This document shows, piece after piece, positions 43,501 to 51,439 of a DNA stretch of 64,000 nt (position 1 is its first letter; each line of letters opens with the position of its first letter). The DNA is taken from assembly GCA_036898135.1 (NCBI GenBank), contig CM072522.1:9283186-9347185 (forward strand), given 5' to 3'. This DNA is from Oncomelania hupensis. Its lineage: Eukaryota > Mollusca > Gastropoda > Littorinimorpha > Pomatiopsidae. The translations under genes were made by a program, and so were the position numbers. The notes under the pieces were generated by a model. That model worked only from the letters and a program-made list of their open reading frames with translations. It was not told where the DNA came from and ran no database searches.

Positions 43501-46500
43501 AATAACATAATCAAATTAACATTTTTGTGGTTTTTTTTCCTTATTCTTCACTCTTTTACCTTTAATTTGTTATGAAATATGTCTATTTAACAACTATTAT
43601 TGAAAGAACAGTAGCTTAAATGCCTAAGGTACTGAACTTTCTTTCCGGTGCCAGAGAAATGTCTGGCACAAACGTGGAAACATGCCTGGCAGGGAAAGAG
43701 TTAATTCACTGCAGTTTGAAAAAAATACTGCCATATCTCAAGTCTACAAGGAGTTCAAATATTCATGTTGTAGGGAGACACAATGTTTGTTTAGAAAACA
43801 AGTGATAAAGGTGTCTCTCCTAAACAGAAGGAACAGGAGTTTATTAATAGCATATTGGATATCAGTTGCTGTCCTCCATGGAATAAGGGAAATGATAGGA
43901 AAGATCCCTCTCCCCTTCTCTGCTGCCCATGGTTTGCATTTATGGATGTGTGCCATAGATACAGACGGCCATTCCCAGTGTTCTCAGCTCGTCACTGTAT
44001 CAGCGGGGCTTGCTGAACATCAAGGGATTGATTTTCCATAAGAAGACGCGTGAATGAAGTCCTCAGGAAAAAAACGTCTGCATGCGAAAAAACAAGTACC
44101 CACAATTTGACTGGTTGGTAACATAAATGGTTAGTAAGTTGGTTAAATTAAAGTCCCCAGACACTTTCGCATATATGGGACTTGACTAAATCAGGTGTAG
44201 GAGTTGTCCCGATGAGGGTATTGGAGTAAAGTAGTAGGTATGACGATGAAGGATAACGAGATAGTGAAGATCATATGACGAAGATGTTGAACAATAAAAG
44301 TAGTCCCGATAAGGGTAAGATGAAAGTTTGCTGTGGAACATCTGAAGAAGGCCGCAGCATGGGCACTCGCAAAAGGGCTGGGTGGACGCTTATATGCGCA
44401 ACTGGGCTGGGTGGACGCTTATACGGGTGGAGGTTTCTTAACCCAAAAAGTACAAGAAAGGGCGAATTTTACAAAAACTTTTATGTGAAGACAAACCAGG
44501 TCTGTACTGTGGTAACAGGGTCAGGGCTATCTGAATATAAAAGCTGGTTAAAAATAAAAATCCTTCAGGGCCACAGTTAAAATAATAGACATGCATATTA
44601 TAAGAAAAAGGGTCTATGGACCTATAAATGGGAAGGAACCTAACTTTTTGAAAGCTAATTCTTTGCCGGAAATATTTCTAAAATCTAGGATTGCATTCTT
44701 GGTGGTTTTGAACGCAGTTTTGTTTAGAAAGTGGTATTTGGTATTCATTGTCACTAAAGCATGAAAACAACACCACCATTACCTGGATGCAGGAGGAACA
44801 GCACTGGCTTCTATCTTAACAACTGGAGCTGCCGATTTTCCTGCTGCAGCTGTGGAGGACGGTGTTGGCTTGGCTGCTACGGCTGGGGGCGCAGAGGTCG
44901 TCATCATGGTAACCGAGGACGCTGAACCCGACCCTGACCCGCTTCCTACACTAGCGCTTCTTAACCTCTGTTCCAGCTCGCGCGTCAAATCTGCACTCAA
45001 ACTGTCCTCTTCCTTTTTAGGGCGTGATGGGGGAGGAGCCGGCGGAGGAATACGTTTGGGACTTTTTGCTCTGCGACGTACAGGCATTGGTTGTGATGAG
45101 TTATCGTCTTTATCATCTGATGAGTGTTTGGAAGTGAGCGAAGGTTTAGACCTGGAGGTGGATGGGTCTTCCTTTCTCTGTGTCGGGGGTGAGAGTTTGG
45201 CAGCTGTCCGTTTCAGCATCAGCTTAGGACTAGGCAAGCCTTTGTTCTTGGGTTGGGTCGGTGGACTGCCAGACCCTTTCACCACGCCGTCACCACTTCC
45301 CCCACTCCCCTCACCCTCACCAGCCTTCTTCGGCAAGTCACCGGTCGATGCTGAACCTCCTTTGGCACCTATCGGAGGACCGTGAAAATTAAAAATATTC
45401 TGAATTTAATATTAAATAATACATAAATTATTAAAAATTTAATTACATCAGTAAGAAAACGTAAACATTTATGTATAATATGTATTTGCACATTTTGCAG
45501 GGGTGCTGTAAGTTAGAAGTTTCAACTCAGGGAAGGACGTCATGGAGGAGAGATTAAAAAACAGAAGTCCTTTTGGGGGATTGAACTATGAATTTTAGGC
45601 TACCAGTGAAAAAAGTTTACCACAATTTGGCAAAAAGGTGTCAGCTTTCAGCATCCCTGTTCTGCATCAAAATGATTTCCATGATTGTTACCGTTCAAAT
45701 TTCAAATCCTCTGCTCATAATAGCATGTTTTCTATTTTCTCTTTTAACAAAATTTAACAGTGCTGATCTAGTATTTCAATCTGACACAATGTAGATTTAT
45801 GAGCGAATACACACTAACATTGCTGAACACATGTCAGTAACAAATGACAGCCCTCAACAAAAACAACAACAACGAAAACAACTAGAAGGTCAAAGCCCAT
45901 ATGACTCACATGCTCCTTATGGAACTCTCAATATTTAACATGAAAATGAGTGCCCAGAAAAAAACAAAATGAAACGGTGGCATTAAAATGCAAAGTAATA
46001 CTTAAATTCTATGCTCTTGACGTTGACATGCTCTTGACAACCAGCTCCAAATACTCGTATACTTACTAGCAAATAAACTACACCAAAAGTTGTATTATGC
46101 CTCCAGTGATCTTGACCTGGGGATGACTTTGACCTTCACGTGACCTCTCATGCATGTCTGATAAAATAACCCAATGTTGTTGCATACTATGGCCCGTATG
46201 GGTTAAATAGAGCCATTCCACTGTACAATGACTTATTTTTTTTATGTTTTTGCAAGGCCTAAATTGAATAAAAATCTATCATTTTGTTACACGGCAATGG
46301 TCGATTCAGCCCCGATGCTTGAATCTTGTGTAACTCAAATTCGTTATCCACGCAACCCGTTCACTTAACAAAAAGGCAGGAGCTGTCGTTATGAGGTTTT
46401 CCAACTTTATTCAGCAAACAGCGTTCACAACTGCATACAAGCTCTTTCCAAAACAAACTCCTCACAAGCAGACAACACTCTACTTATATAGTCTATCATG

Positions 46501-49466
46501 TCAACAACCCAGAAAAACGCTAAACGTTCCAGATAAATGCAGATTGACATAATTAGCCAATCAAAATAAAACTCGTCACTGGAGTTACGCATTTTCTTAC
46601 GTCATAGTACTTTCTCTCACAGATTCTAACAATACTCTGACCGCCAGAAACAAATAGATTTTACATAATACCTCTCCAGCAACGGCATAGATCAAAGAAA
46701 AGTAAATGCCATTATCGCATGCCTCGTGCCTGAATACAATAGACACTTAAGATCAAAGAGAGCGTCTTGACTCACAATCATAACACATCTCTAAATACAA
46801 CAAGTTTGGACTTTAGGGTCAGTGTCACTTCAAAGTACCTATACTAACTGACTTTGGACAGCTCCAGTGACCTTGACCTTGTAGTGAGGTTGACCAAAAT
46901 TTTATAGTATGTATGTCTCATTGATACCTATCATGCATAAAACAATCGCAAGTTCAATATTAATAAGAATAACTTAGAAATAAATTGAAATTTTGTAAAA
47001 AAATTGTCATTTTTTGACTAACATTTGTTGACCCTTTGACCTTGACCTTGAAGTGAAGTCATTCATTCACTGATCATTTAAGAAATCTAATGGATACACC
47101 ATCCATCTTACCAAGTTTGGTCATGATAGTTGAAATAGGTTCTGAGATAATAATCCACTTGCAAGTTTGGCACAAACGGCAGGACAGCAGATGGCGAAAC
47201 AATGGATGGACGGAATTTTTTAAATTTTGTTTACAAATGTTGTCTTTGGACTATTTAGGACTCATCTCTCACAAATTTGCAAAAATCTGTTGTTCCTTTT
47301 TTTGGGGGGAGGGGAGGACGGGGTAAAATGGGGAATGGGAAGGGGAGGGTTAGTACATTGAACAAAAAAATCAGCAAACCACACAATGGAAATAAATCAC
47401 TGTGCTAAACAATATAGATAATGCTAACAATATGCTTGGCATTCTTTCCAGTAAATCTTACCTTGTGGCATGACGCGAGCTTTCCCATCACTTCCTTTGT
47501 CGGACAGTGAAGGGTCGGAGTTGGACCCGGCTTCCGATCGGACGGCAAACTGGACGTCCGGGTTGGAGGACTCAAAACTGCCCTCGCTGTCCTTCCCACG
47601 ACGCAGGATGTTCTTGAAGAAAGAGGTGATGCCTTTCTTACGCCCCCCTTCCCCGTTGGCCCTCTCCCCTTCTAAGTCGTCAAAGCTGGGAAGGCCATGC
47701 GAGGAAGGGGAAGAGGATTTGGGCAGGTCTTGGGGAGGGGGCGGAGTCATGATGGCTTTGCCCATGGTCACCATCTTGAACACCGGTTCGGGCTGGTTCT
47801 GGGTTTTCCGCTTCGGCGACTGAACAGTGGGTTCTGGGGGCGGTGAGCTGGGAGGTCGAGGAGCGGGTCGTTTGGTGGTGCTGCTGCGTTGTTTGGAGAG
47901 GTCCAGGTTGGCCGCTACCGAAGCCATCCTTGCTTCAAACTCTTTCTTTCCTCCTCTCTTTTCCTCGTCTTTTGGGTCGTCGGTGGAGGACTCGTCACCG
48001 TAATTGTCTAGAACATCGTTGAGCAGAGCCAGGACCTGCAGGCCAGCGGCAGTGGTGGAGTCGTTCAACGCGTCTCCCTCCTCCCCTTTCTCCACCGATC
48101 CATCACGAGGGGAAGGTCGTGGCGACTCAAATGTGCTGACCCTGATGGCTTGGGGTCTGGGTCGCCCTCTGACCTTGATCTTCGTGGGACTGTCATTGCT
48201 TTCCGACGATGACGCATGACCATGACTGGAGCTGCCGCCGCTATTTTCGGAAACGCTGCCGCTCTCAAGAAATTTGGCAGTGGGGGAAGTGGGGATGTCA
48301 TCAACGATGTTGACAACTTTGTACGCGTTGGACCCATCGTTTACCTCCCCACTGGTGTCACGCACAGTTTTACAGTTCTCGGAGAAATTCTCCAAGTCTC
48401 TCATGGATTCTTCCCTAGTGGTCAGTTCCCCGGACACTATACCGCTATCAAGAAAGACAGACTCTAAGCCTAGCTTGGCGCCGCTGCTGCTACGCTTTCT
48501 CAAAGGGAAGGTGTGGAATTTGGTGAAACGTTGTGTTGCATCACAGTCTTTCAATGTCTGAAAATGCGTGGAGATCCCGAGAGCGTCCGAGCCTAGATCC
48601 TCAAACTCTCGACTGCTGCGCAAGGGTTTGGACCCGGATGTGCCTTTCTCTCTGTCTTGTAGTAAATTCTCAGCATCCGAGTTCCACACAGTGTTTTCTA
48701 ATGCTAGCAACGTGAACGACTTTTCTTCGTCCGTCAATGAGTAGTTCCCTTCGCTAGATGAAGACGTCACATCGTCCCTCGTGTCTACATCGCCGTCGTC
48801 AAAAATATTGTTGAAGCCACCGTCATAGCCTATAATGTCCGGGTTTGAGTCAATGAAAGCGACGCGAGAGCTTGGCCGCTCCTCTAGCTTGGCCCTATCA
48901 CTGCTTTTGCTTCTCTTTCTTGACAAAATGCCTTTAGGCTTGCTGTCTGTCTGCGCATGTCCGCTCTCCTTCTTCTCTCCTTCCCCCTTCTCTCGATCTG
49001 TCTGGCTGTGGCTGGATTTGCGGTTTTCTTTCAACGAAGCGTCGCTACCTTCTCGAATCAAATTCTTGCTGCGCCTCCAGTCGAGGTTAGATTTCACCGC
49101 TGTTCTTTCTTCTTTGCCGTTCACTTCCGCAAGCTTTTGACCGTCATCGTGACTCTTTCCGCTAGTGGTAATGGAGTCACCGACTTTTTCACCTTCATTC
49201 CTGGTCTGCTCACGGTCAACGTTGCGAGCTTTAGCAATCTTGCTCTGTCGAGGTAGGGTGGACCCTCGCTTGTTCGGGACAGGGCCTTGGGAGGTGTTGG
49301 AGGAGGACGCTGGTGACGGTTCCGGAGAGTTCAGACGGTCTGAGGTGGCTCGTGGGCTGTGAGCGGCACGTGATTTGTGACAGTTGACACACAGGTCTGG
49401 TTTCCAGGCATGCTGGCTGAACTCTAGGCACGCCGTGCCGCCGTCTTTCTTCCCCACTGCTGACAT
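27593..49466 (-). CDS. PEAK1-like: PEAK1/PRAG1-family pseudokinase scaffold, ten exons
   Basis: Join (minus): 49466-47462, 45368-44783, 42784-42570, 42411-42278, 39993-39738, 38958-38792, 38386-37376, 33715-33554, 29704-29471, 28096-27593. All junctions are GT-AG with matching phases, giving 5274 nt (1757 residues), close to human PEAK1. Seen: the N-terminal HAWKPDLCVNC motif; Ser/Pro-rich linkers with SH3-type PxxP sites; Tyr motifs YEEI and YVSM; helix KLRETFSRLTALNFQTLHDV; the kinase strand VVVFADNVPFSFLTAEF; and C-terminal helices with TLWGPR. In vertebrates the family forms dimers through the helices around an inactive kinase fold and scaffolds Src/CRK/Grb2-type signalling. Here the fold is short and lacks the β3 Lys, HRD and DFG. 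Function is inferred from family membership; family assignment is secure, PEAK1 versus PRAG1 is not. Confidence 0.88.
28097..28835. other. Intron 9, unassigned part
   Basis: AT-rich, with an (ATT)n tract at 28507-28541. No element recognised until the LINE fragment at 28836. Confidence 0.5.
28836..29285 (-). mobile_element. RTE-like LINE 3' fragment in intron 9
   Basis: CCTATCCTATCC tail, then the complement of GSTLSEAMRVAEDRERW and MELRCYRRLLGIFYTQH coding sequence, broken by frameshifts. Same family as 18774-19163. Confidence 0.85.
29322..29415 (-). mobile_element. RTE-like LINE, very short 3' fragment
   Basis: CACCTATCCTATCCCATAAC and the complement of ERWSMLVKRS only. It lies 56 bp downstream (in gene sense) of exon 9. 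Confidence 0.8.
29471..29704 (-). CDS. PEAK-like gene, exon 9
   Basis: Acceptor TGTGTTGCAG, donor GAAAG|GTAGGG; 78 codons, phase 0 to 0. Encodes a kinase C-lobe helix (YLQVVMMTVLQLLSAFSHCL, equivalent to the family's LLLLQLCSGLEHL). The catalytic-loop position then reads TVTETDLGD, with no His-Arg-Asp. Confidence 0.85.
29760..30541 (+). mobile_element. RTE-like LINE 3' part in intron 8 (plus orientation)
   Basis: The longest copy of the family here. A frame of about 220 residues begins near 29764 and runs through HSFKYLGAIVSDN, FLYACETWTLTADL and KLRWYGHVTRSSGLAKT, then breaks at the GRRR(G)RPKK region. The element ends in GGATAGGATAAGATAGGATA. It opens 56 bp upstream (in gene sense) of exon 9 and is inverted relative to the copies at 28836 and 29322. 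Confidence 0.85.
30738..30882 (+). mobile_element. tRNA-derived SINE (copy 2)
   Basis: A box TAGCTCAAGTGG and a B box decayed to GGTTTGAATTCC. Same 3' domain ending GTGGTTCAGTGTTGATTT as copy 1 at 2692. Confidence 0.85.
30883..31381. other. Intron 8, unassigned part
   Basis: No recognisable element. It may be the 3' flank of the THAP ORF's unit, since the composition (CG-containing, less AT-rich) resembles that ORF and differs from the intron. Confidence 0.3.
31382..31867 (-). CDS. Intronless THAP-type zinc-finger protein, 161 aa
   Basis: The start at MANCRKQLLL is preferred over an ATG 8 codons upstream because of position only; either is possible. Residues about 26-100 carry a THAP-like C2CH pattern: CSVKGC, then a Trp in KKREWLSKLHLKRPP, then CSFHF. 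The spacing between the Cys pairs is longer than usual owing to an extra Cys-containing insert. A basic stretch (KIGRKPPRKR) and an acidic/Ser tail follow. THAP domains bind DNA and occur in host regulators and in P/Kolobok-type transposases. It lies inside intron 8 in the same sense as the host gene and has no intron, so it is probably a transposon-derived or retroposed gene. No transposase domain or terminal repeats were found. Confidence 0.6.
   Translation of the reverse strand: MANCRKQLLLEPENEWDKYKNGGGSTCSVKGCKNNCRGLYLWQLRRCVDHYPIVHGECVCQEPYKLHTPSNSDKKREWLSKLHLKRPPKTIFVCSFHFTDREPTIQNPSPQLFLGYDSKVKIGRKPPRKRQSSDGRGNDTTIKERSSTESETGPEDSCSVP
32329..32520 (+). pseudogene. Tigger-type transposase N-terminal remnant
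   Basis: Starts MASRKRKVFSLAERMKVIQR, the CENP-B/pogo helix-turn-helix type. It loses similarity after about 32 residues and stops at 63. The DDE catalytic domain is missing, so it is not functional as a transposase. A truncated DNA-binding peptide cannot be excluded. Confidence 0.8.
32488..32600. repeat. Imperfect inverted repeat inside the Tigger-type element
   Basis: About 30 bp ending GATTAATCGAAAA at 32519 is repeated inverted as TTTTCGATTAATC from 32569. The loop is about 50 bp. Confidence 0.75.
33234..33375. repeat. SINE-like repeat 'agctcagagagcttctcaa'
   Basis: ACAAGCTCAGAGAGCTTCTC followed by AATTCAAACCCACATCGCCC. Related phrases occur near 24729 and 42069. Confidence 0.45.
33554..33715 (-). 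CDS. PEAK-like gene, exon 8
   Basis: Acceptor CATTGCAG, donor TGCCAG|GTGAGTG; 54 codons, phase 0 to 0. RPVVVFADNVPFSFLTAEFI aligns with the family's VVVITREVPCLTVADFV (β5, hinge, αD). Confidence 0.87.
34646..35287 (+). other. AT-rich patch with small membrane-protein-like ORFs, origin unknown
   Basis: A plus frame from 34646 (MAAKQLAKYNKLYRWNKQSK, basic) loses its frame near 34800. A neighbouring frame continues with a hydrophobic YYFVAAAGLGTSGYLMYKYY segment and a Lys-rich tail. An 85-residue ORF at 35030-35287 has a hydrophobic N-terminal segment and a SIATKDYLVKQKLLP tail. The arrangement recalls small virion membrane proteins of Maverick/Polinton-like elements, but no capsid, polymerase or integrase is present. 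The identification is speculative. No codon or structural evidence ties it to the host gene. Confidence 0.25.
36040..36894 (+). mobile_element. piggyBac-like non-autonomous transposon (36 kb)
   Basis: TTAA on both sides (36036-36039 and 36895-36898). Ends CCCTATCTATGGCAC and, inverted, CCCTATCTACGGCAC. A subterminal palindrome GGGCCGATTAAATCGGCCC lies at 36055-36073, with a related GGGCCGACCTAATCGGTC near 36096. Confidence 0.85.
36285..36476 (+). pseudogene. Acidic N-terminal remnant of a piggyBac-like transposase
   Basis: MADDTNRRERPGVFELFSVQ followed by an Asp/Ser-rich run, 63 residues, then stop. Acidic N-termini are typical of the family. The DDE domain is absent, and assignment rests mostly on the enclosing element. 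Confidence 0.5.
36905..37038 (-). mobile_element. tRNA-like SINE head
   Basis: On minus: GGATGGGTAGCACAATTGGT, with an A box, and B box AGTTCGAATCCC. The arms pair poorly and the base before the anticodon is not T, so it is a tRNA-derived repeat, not a tRNA gene. It ends at the edge of the piggyBac-like element. Confidence 0.6.
37376..38386 (-). CDS. PEAK-like gene, exon 7
   Basis: Acceptor TTATCACAG, donor CTTATG|GTGAGTGG; 337 codons, phase 0 to 0. Contains NQPIYEEIPSFG, SDQYVSMNRP and basic IPRRRPKRP. It then holds the helix before the kinase fold (KLRETFSRLTALNFQTLHDVY) and the first β-strands, ending TPCQLM. No β3 Lys is visible here or at the start of exon 8. Confidence 0.9.
38792..38958 (-). 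CDS. PEAK-like gene, exon 6
   Basis: Acceptor GTTACCTAG, donor GCCAAA|GTAAG; phase 1 in, 0 out. Ala/Ser/Gly-rich linker of 56 residues. Confidence 0.78.
39738..39993 (-). CDS. PEAK-like gene, exon 5
   Basis: Acceptor CTCTTTAG, donor GCGGAAG|GTGAG; phase 0 in, 1 out. Acidic linker with Tyr motifs LENLYEAI and SPYYDQTD. Confidence 0.82.
40278..40316 (-). CDS. Candidate optional 39-nt exon of the PEAK-like gene
   Basis: Acceptor TTGTATTGGTAG, donor AAAAAG|GTAGTG; 13 codons (EMSKSIISKEPKK), phase 0 to 0. It would fit between exons 4 and 5 without changing the frame. The polypyrimidine tract is weak. Confidence 0.4.
40766..42008 (-). mobile_element. hAT-like transposon with zinc-finger ORF
   Basis: Ends CAGACCTGCCTACCTTACGC and, inverted, CAGACCTGCCTACCCTTACA. 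The flanks GCGCTAGG and GCGCTAAA are consistent with a decayed 8-bp target duplication. Confidence 0.75.
41293..41730 (-). CDS. BED-like zinc-finger protein of a hAT-like element, 145 aa (truncated transposase)
   Basis: A charged N-terminus and a Lys run are followed by YTRTWPCLVASKN and YCSVCDSDFSVGHGGANVCK. This resembles the first half of BED-type zinc fingers in hAT-related proteins. It stops at QCGRFQL without the hAT dimerisation or DDE regions. The ORF is fully inside the hAT-like terminal repeats, so it belongs to that element and not to the host gene whose intron it occupies. Confidence 0.6.
   Translation of the reverse strand: MKMASGESSNRAKVARLHETDYESEESECVEIAQVQKKKKKLQLQVFRSDYTRTWPCLVASKNMAQNYSLYVYCSVCDSDFSVGHGGANVCKRLVLKSRHEDTRYVRQEELDHLKCAYSRQLAQYKDQFKKKNCTGSFQCGRFQL
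42278..42411 (-). CDS. PEAK-like gene, exon 4
   Basis: Acceptor CAACATGCAG, donor CCTATG|GTGAGTG; phase 1 in, 0 out; 45 residues, basic (GKLNVRKARAPVPPG, GDGEKKGKKINPS). Confidence 0.82.
42570..42784 (-). CDS. PEAK-like gene, exon 3
   Basis: Acceptor CACCTGCAG, donor AAGAAAG|GTAAG; phase 2 in, 1 out. Pro/Ser-rich (MMVPPPSPPTSKTSH) ending in KIELPTAAPGKKG. Confidence 0.82.
42995..43700. mobile_element. piggyBac-like MITE with triple palindrome (43 kb)
   Basis: Ends CTCTTTCCCTGCCA at left and the exact inverse at 43687-43700. TTAA follows on the right; CTAG, a probable decayed TTAA, precedes on the left. The 20-bp palindrome ATCGACGATATATCGTCGAT lies at 43009, 43051 and 43093, that is every 42 bp. 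No transposase. Confidence 0.8.
43705..44782. other. Intron 2, unassigned part
   Basis: No supported coding frame. A short duplication, GGGCTGGGTGGACGCTTATA, appears at 44376 and 44404. Confidence 0.5.
44783..45368 (-). CDS. PEAK-like gene, exon 2
   Basis: Acceptor CCTCCGATAG, donor CATCCAG|GTAATG; phase 1 in, 2 out. Pro/Ser/Lys-rich, with SH3-ligand-like KRIPPPAPPPSRPKK and a coiled segment SADLTRELEQRLRSASVG. Confidence 0.85.
45890..47300. repeat. Dispersed repeat rich in TGACCTTGACC (copy 2), split by a solo LTR
   Basis: Segments 45890-46284 and 46786-47300 align in order with 20305-21285. The break is the LTR at 46285-46785. Confidence 0.75.
46285..46785 (-). mobile_element. Solo LTR of an LTR retroelement
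   Basis: 501 bp, TGTTA...TAACA ends. Flanks CATTT (46280-46284) and CATCT (46786-46790) fit a 5-bp duplication with one change. The empty site is seen in the other repeat copy (CTATCATCTCTAAATAC near 20794). On minus, TATATAAGTA at 46491-46500 precedes AATAAA at 46406-46411, giving U3-R-U5 order. No internal retroelement genes. Confidence 0.85.
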
Positions 49467-49504
49467 GACCTCGCCCCTGTACGCACACCCACCATCGCCA
49501 TCCA
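47462..49504 (-). CDS. PEAK-like gene, exon 1 (first recognised; start ATG at 49466)
   Basis: Acceptor GTGTTTTAG to 49505 and donor CACAAG|GTAAG, phase 1 out. The ATG at 49464-49466 gives MSAVGKK, comparable to the MSA start of vertebrate PEAK1. The frame is open back to the acceptor, so an upstream coding exon is possible. FSQHAWKPDLCVNCHK near the N-terminus is the family's W-K-P-x2-C-x2-C motif. Other parts are KRPAPRPPSSPPPEP (SH3 ligand type), and GITSFFKNILRRG near the end, resembling the family's SFKSFFRRR. Confidence 0.88.
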
Positions 49505-50305
49505 CTAAAACACAACACAAAAACGGTAATCAGTTGTTCATCCATAGGAGACATAAACACTATCTTTTATCAAATTACCAAAGATTTTCACTTCAACGCA
49601 GGAGTGCTGAAAGCACTTGCCCATTGGCCAAATGAGAGTAAAGAAAACATGTACAGACAGACTAAAGCGTGCACCTCACTGGCCAGTAAAGCACAGTTTT
49701 TCTCACACATCTGTCCCAGATTTTAAAGCTATATATACATACTTTGGTCACATTTCACCAAGTCATGCACTATGTCTCAACATCATCTGTACACAAAATT
49801 CAGTTGCTTTCTGTGTGACTGTTGTAAAAGACTAGTGAAAAGTTGTATGTACTGGTGATTTTGGTTGTGTTGCACATTAACCCTCCTGGCACAATGGACC
49901 AAGAGCATAGGTTTTCCACAAAAACACACTATGGGCAACGAACATGGCTTGTTTATTACATCAGGCAAGATGGATTTCTTTTATCATGGGTAGCCAGCAG
50001 AAATCAACCTTTTTTTTTTAATATTAAGTGTCATTTTTAAGAATAGTTGTTTATTTGGCATGCTTTTATTTATTCAAATGTGATACAAACTGCTGAGTGT
50101 TATTCCTTTGATGGTAATAAAGATTTGCTGAATTAAATTGAAATGCATCACATAAATCCATTTATTCAGAAAAGAAGTCTGGAAAATGAACACCTAACCA
50201 AAAGCAAAATAATGAAACCATCTGCAAAATCAGCTCAGGAAAATCTCAATACAGTAGCATACACATATATTTATGCCTGGACATGCACCTGTGTGCTCGC
50301 ACACA
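49505..50305. other. Upstream flank or 5' intron of the PEAK-like gene
   Basis: No coding frame, CpG-rich promoter or element recognised. Because exon 1 has an acceptor, the promoter lies further upstream and was not found. Confidence 0.4.
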
Positions 50306-51104
50306 CAGGGCTGAGCTTTAACGTTCGCCAACTCGCCAATGGCCCCTAAAAATAGTGTGTGGCGAGCTCGATTTGGGGTACCATTCGCCCGTCTGGCGAC
50401 TTGAAAATACCGCCAGTGGTAGAGATTCTGTACCTGTACACGGACTTTTGACTTGCAATGTAAAACAAAACACGCGCCAACCGCTTCTGCAGTCAGCACC
50501 GGAGACCCGTTCCGATGCATGCTAGGAAGTTAGGTAACGCTAGCAAAGCGAGGGATTTGCGAAGTAAAAATAGCCTTTTCTCGCGAGACTTTCTTCTTTT
50601 CCCTCGCCGCGAAACGCTACTGCCCTGCGAGATCCTAGCCTGCTTGCTTCCTTGCGTGTATCGGAACGAGTCTCTGACTTCCTTGATGAGTCACGCGAGA
50701 CTTGCCGTACTTTCGATATTCCCCATTCTCAGTCTTTTGTCAATCTCGAACGATGTGGCGCTTTTTAAGCGGTGTCTCGGAGCCTCCAGCAAAAAAAAAT
50801 AAAGTCCGAAGAAGAAAAAAAAAAACAGCTGAAGAAGGCACACCCAAGCTCCTTCAAGTTTTGGAACATTGAGGAGGAGGATGTCGATGATGAATAAATT
50901 ATACAGTGCTTGTTTTAAAAAAATGAAACAGTGTTGTTGAAATTTATCTTGTTTATTAGCTGCAATAGTTATACAGTTTAAAAAAAAAATGAATGTGCTT
51001 TCAATCAAGGGGTCTGGCAACCTGAGAAATATTTTGGCAACTTCAACTTCCCAGGTTAGGAGCCCGGCTGGCTCCTTAGCCTGGCTTGCTAAATCTCAGC
51101 CCTG
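50306..51104 (+). mobile_element. hAT-like non-autonomous transposon
   Basis: Ends CAGGGCTGAGCTTTAAC and, inverted, CAGGGCTGAGATTTAGC. It is flanked on both sides by CA-rich DNA that hides the target duplication. Inside, a plus ATG at 50754 gives MWRFLSGVSEPPAKKNK, like a hAT transposase start, then a stop. Confidence 0.6.
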
Positions 51105-51439
51105 GTACACACACACACACGCATAGATATTCAAAGAAAGACATGTAATAAAATTACCTGAAAAGCGTACACAAAACATTTATATATAGCAGTTTCTTTC
51201 AAAATACAACTTTTCAGTACACTTCACAACACAAGACCAAATGTGTCACAGTCACAACAAATAGATGAGAAAATCAGGTTAAGGAAAATATTGATGAGAA
51301 TGGTTTTTTTTTGTTGTTTTTTTTGAGTAATCACAATAATAAGTCTTAATGAGGTTAATCCCAAACCATAAATCGGATTTATTACATTTGAATAAATGCT
51401 AGCAAGTTTCTCAGTCCTAATGAACCCCATGAGTTTCTA

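Noticed and set aside
43620..44041. Two overlapping plus frames near the 43-kb MITE
   Set aside because: They cross the transposon end into intron sequence, so they cannot be one gene.
47424..47461. Extension of exon 1 to the in-frame stop at 47424
   Set aside because: A clear CACAAG|GTAAG donor at 47462/47461 joins in phase with exon 2; the extension is intron.
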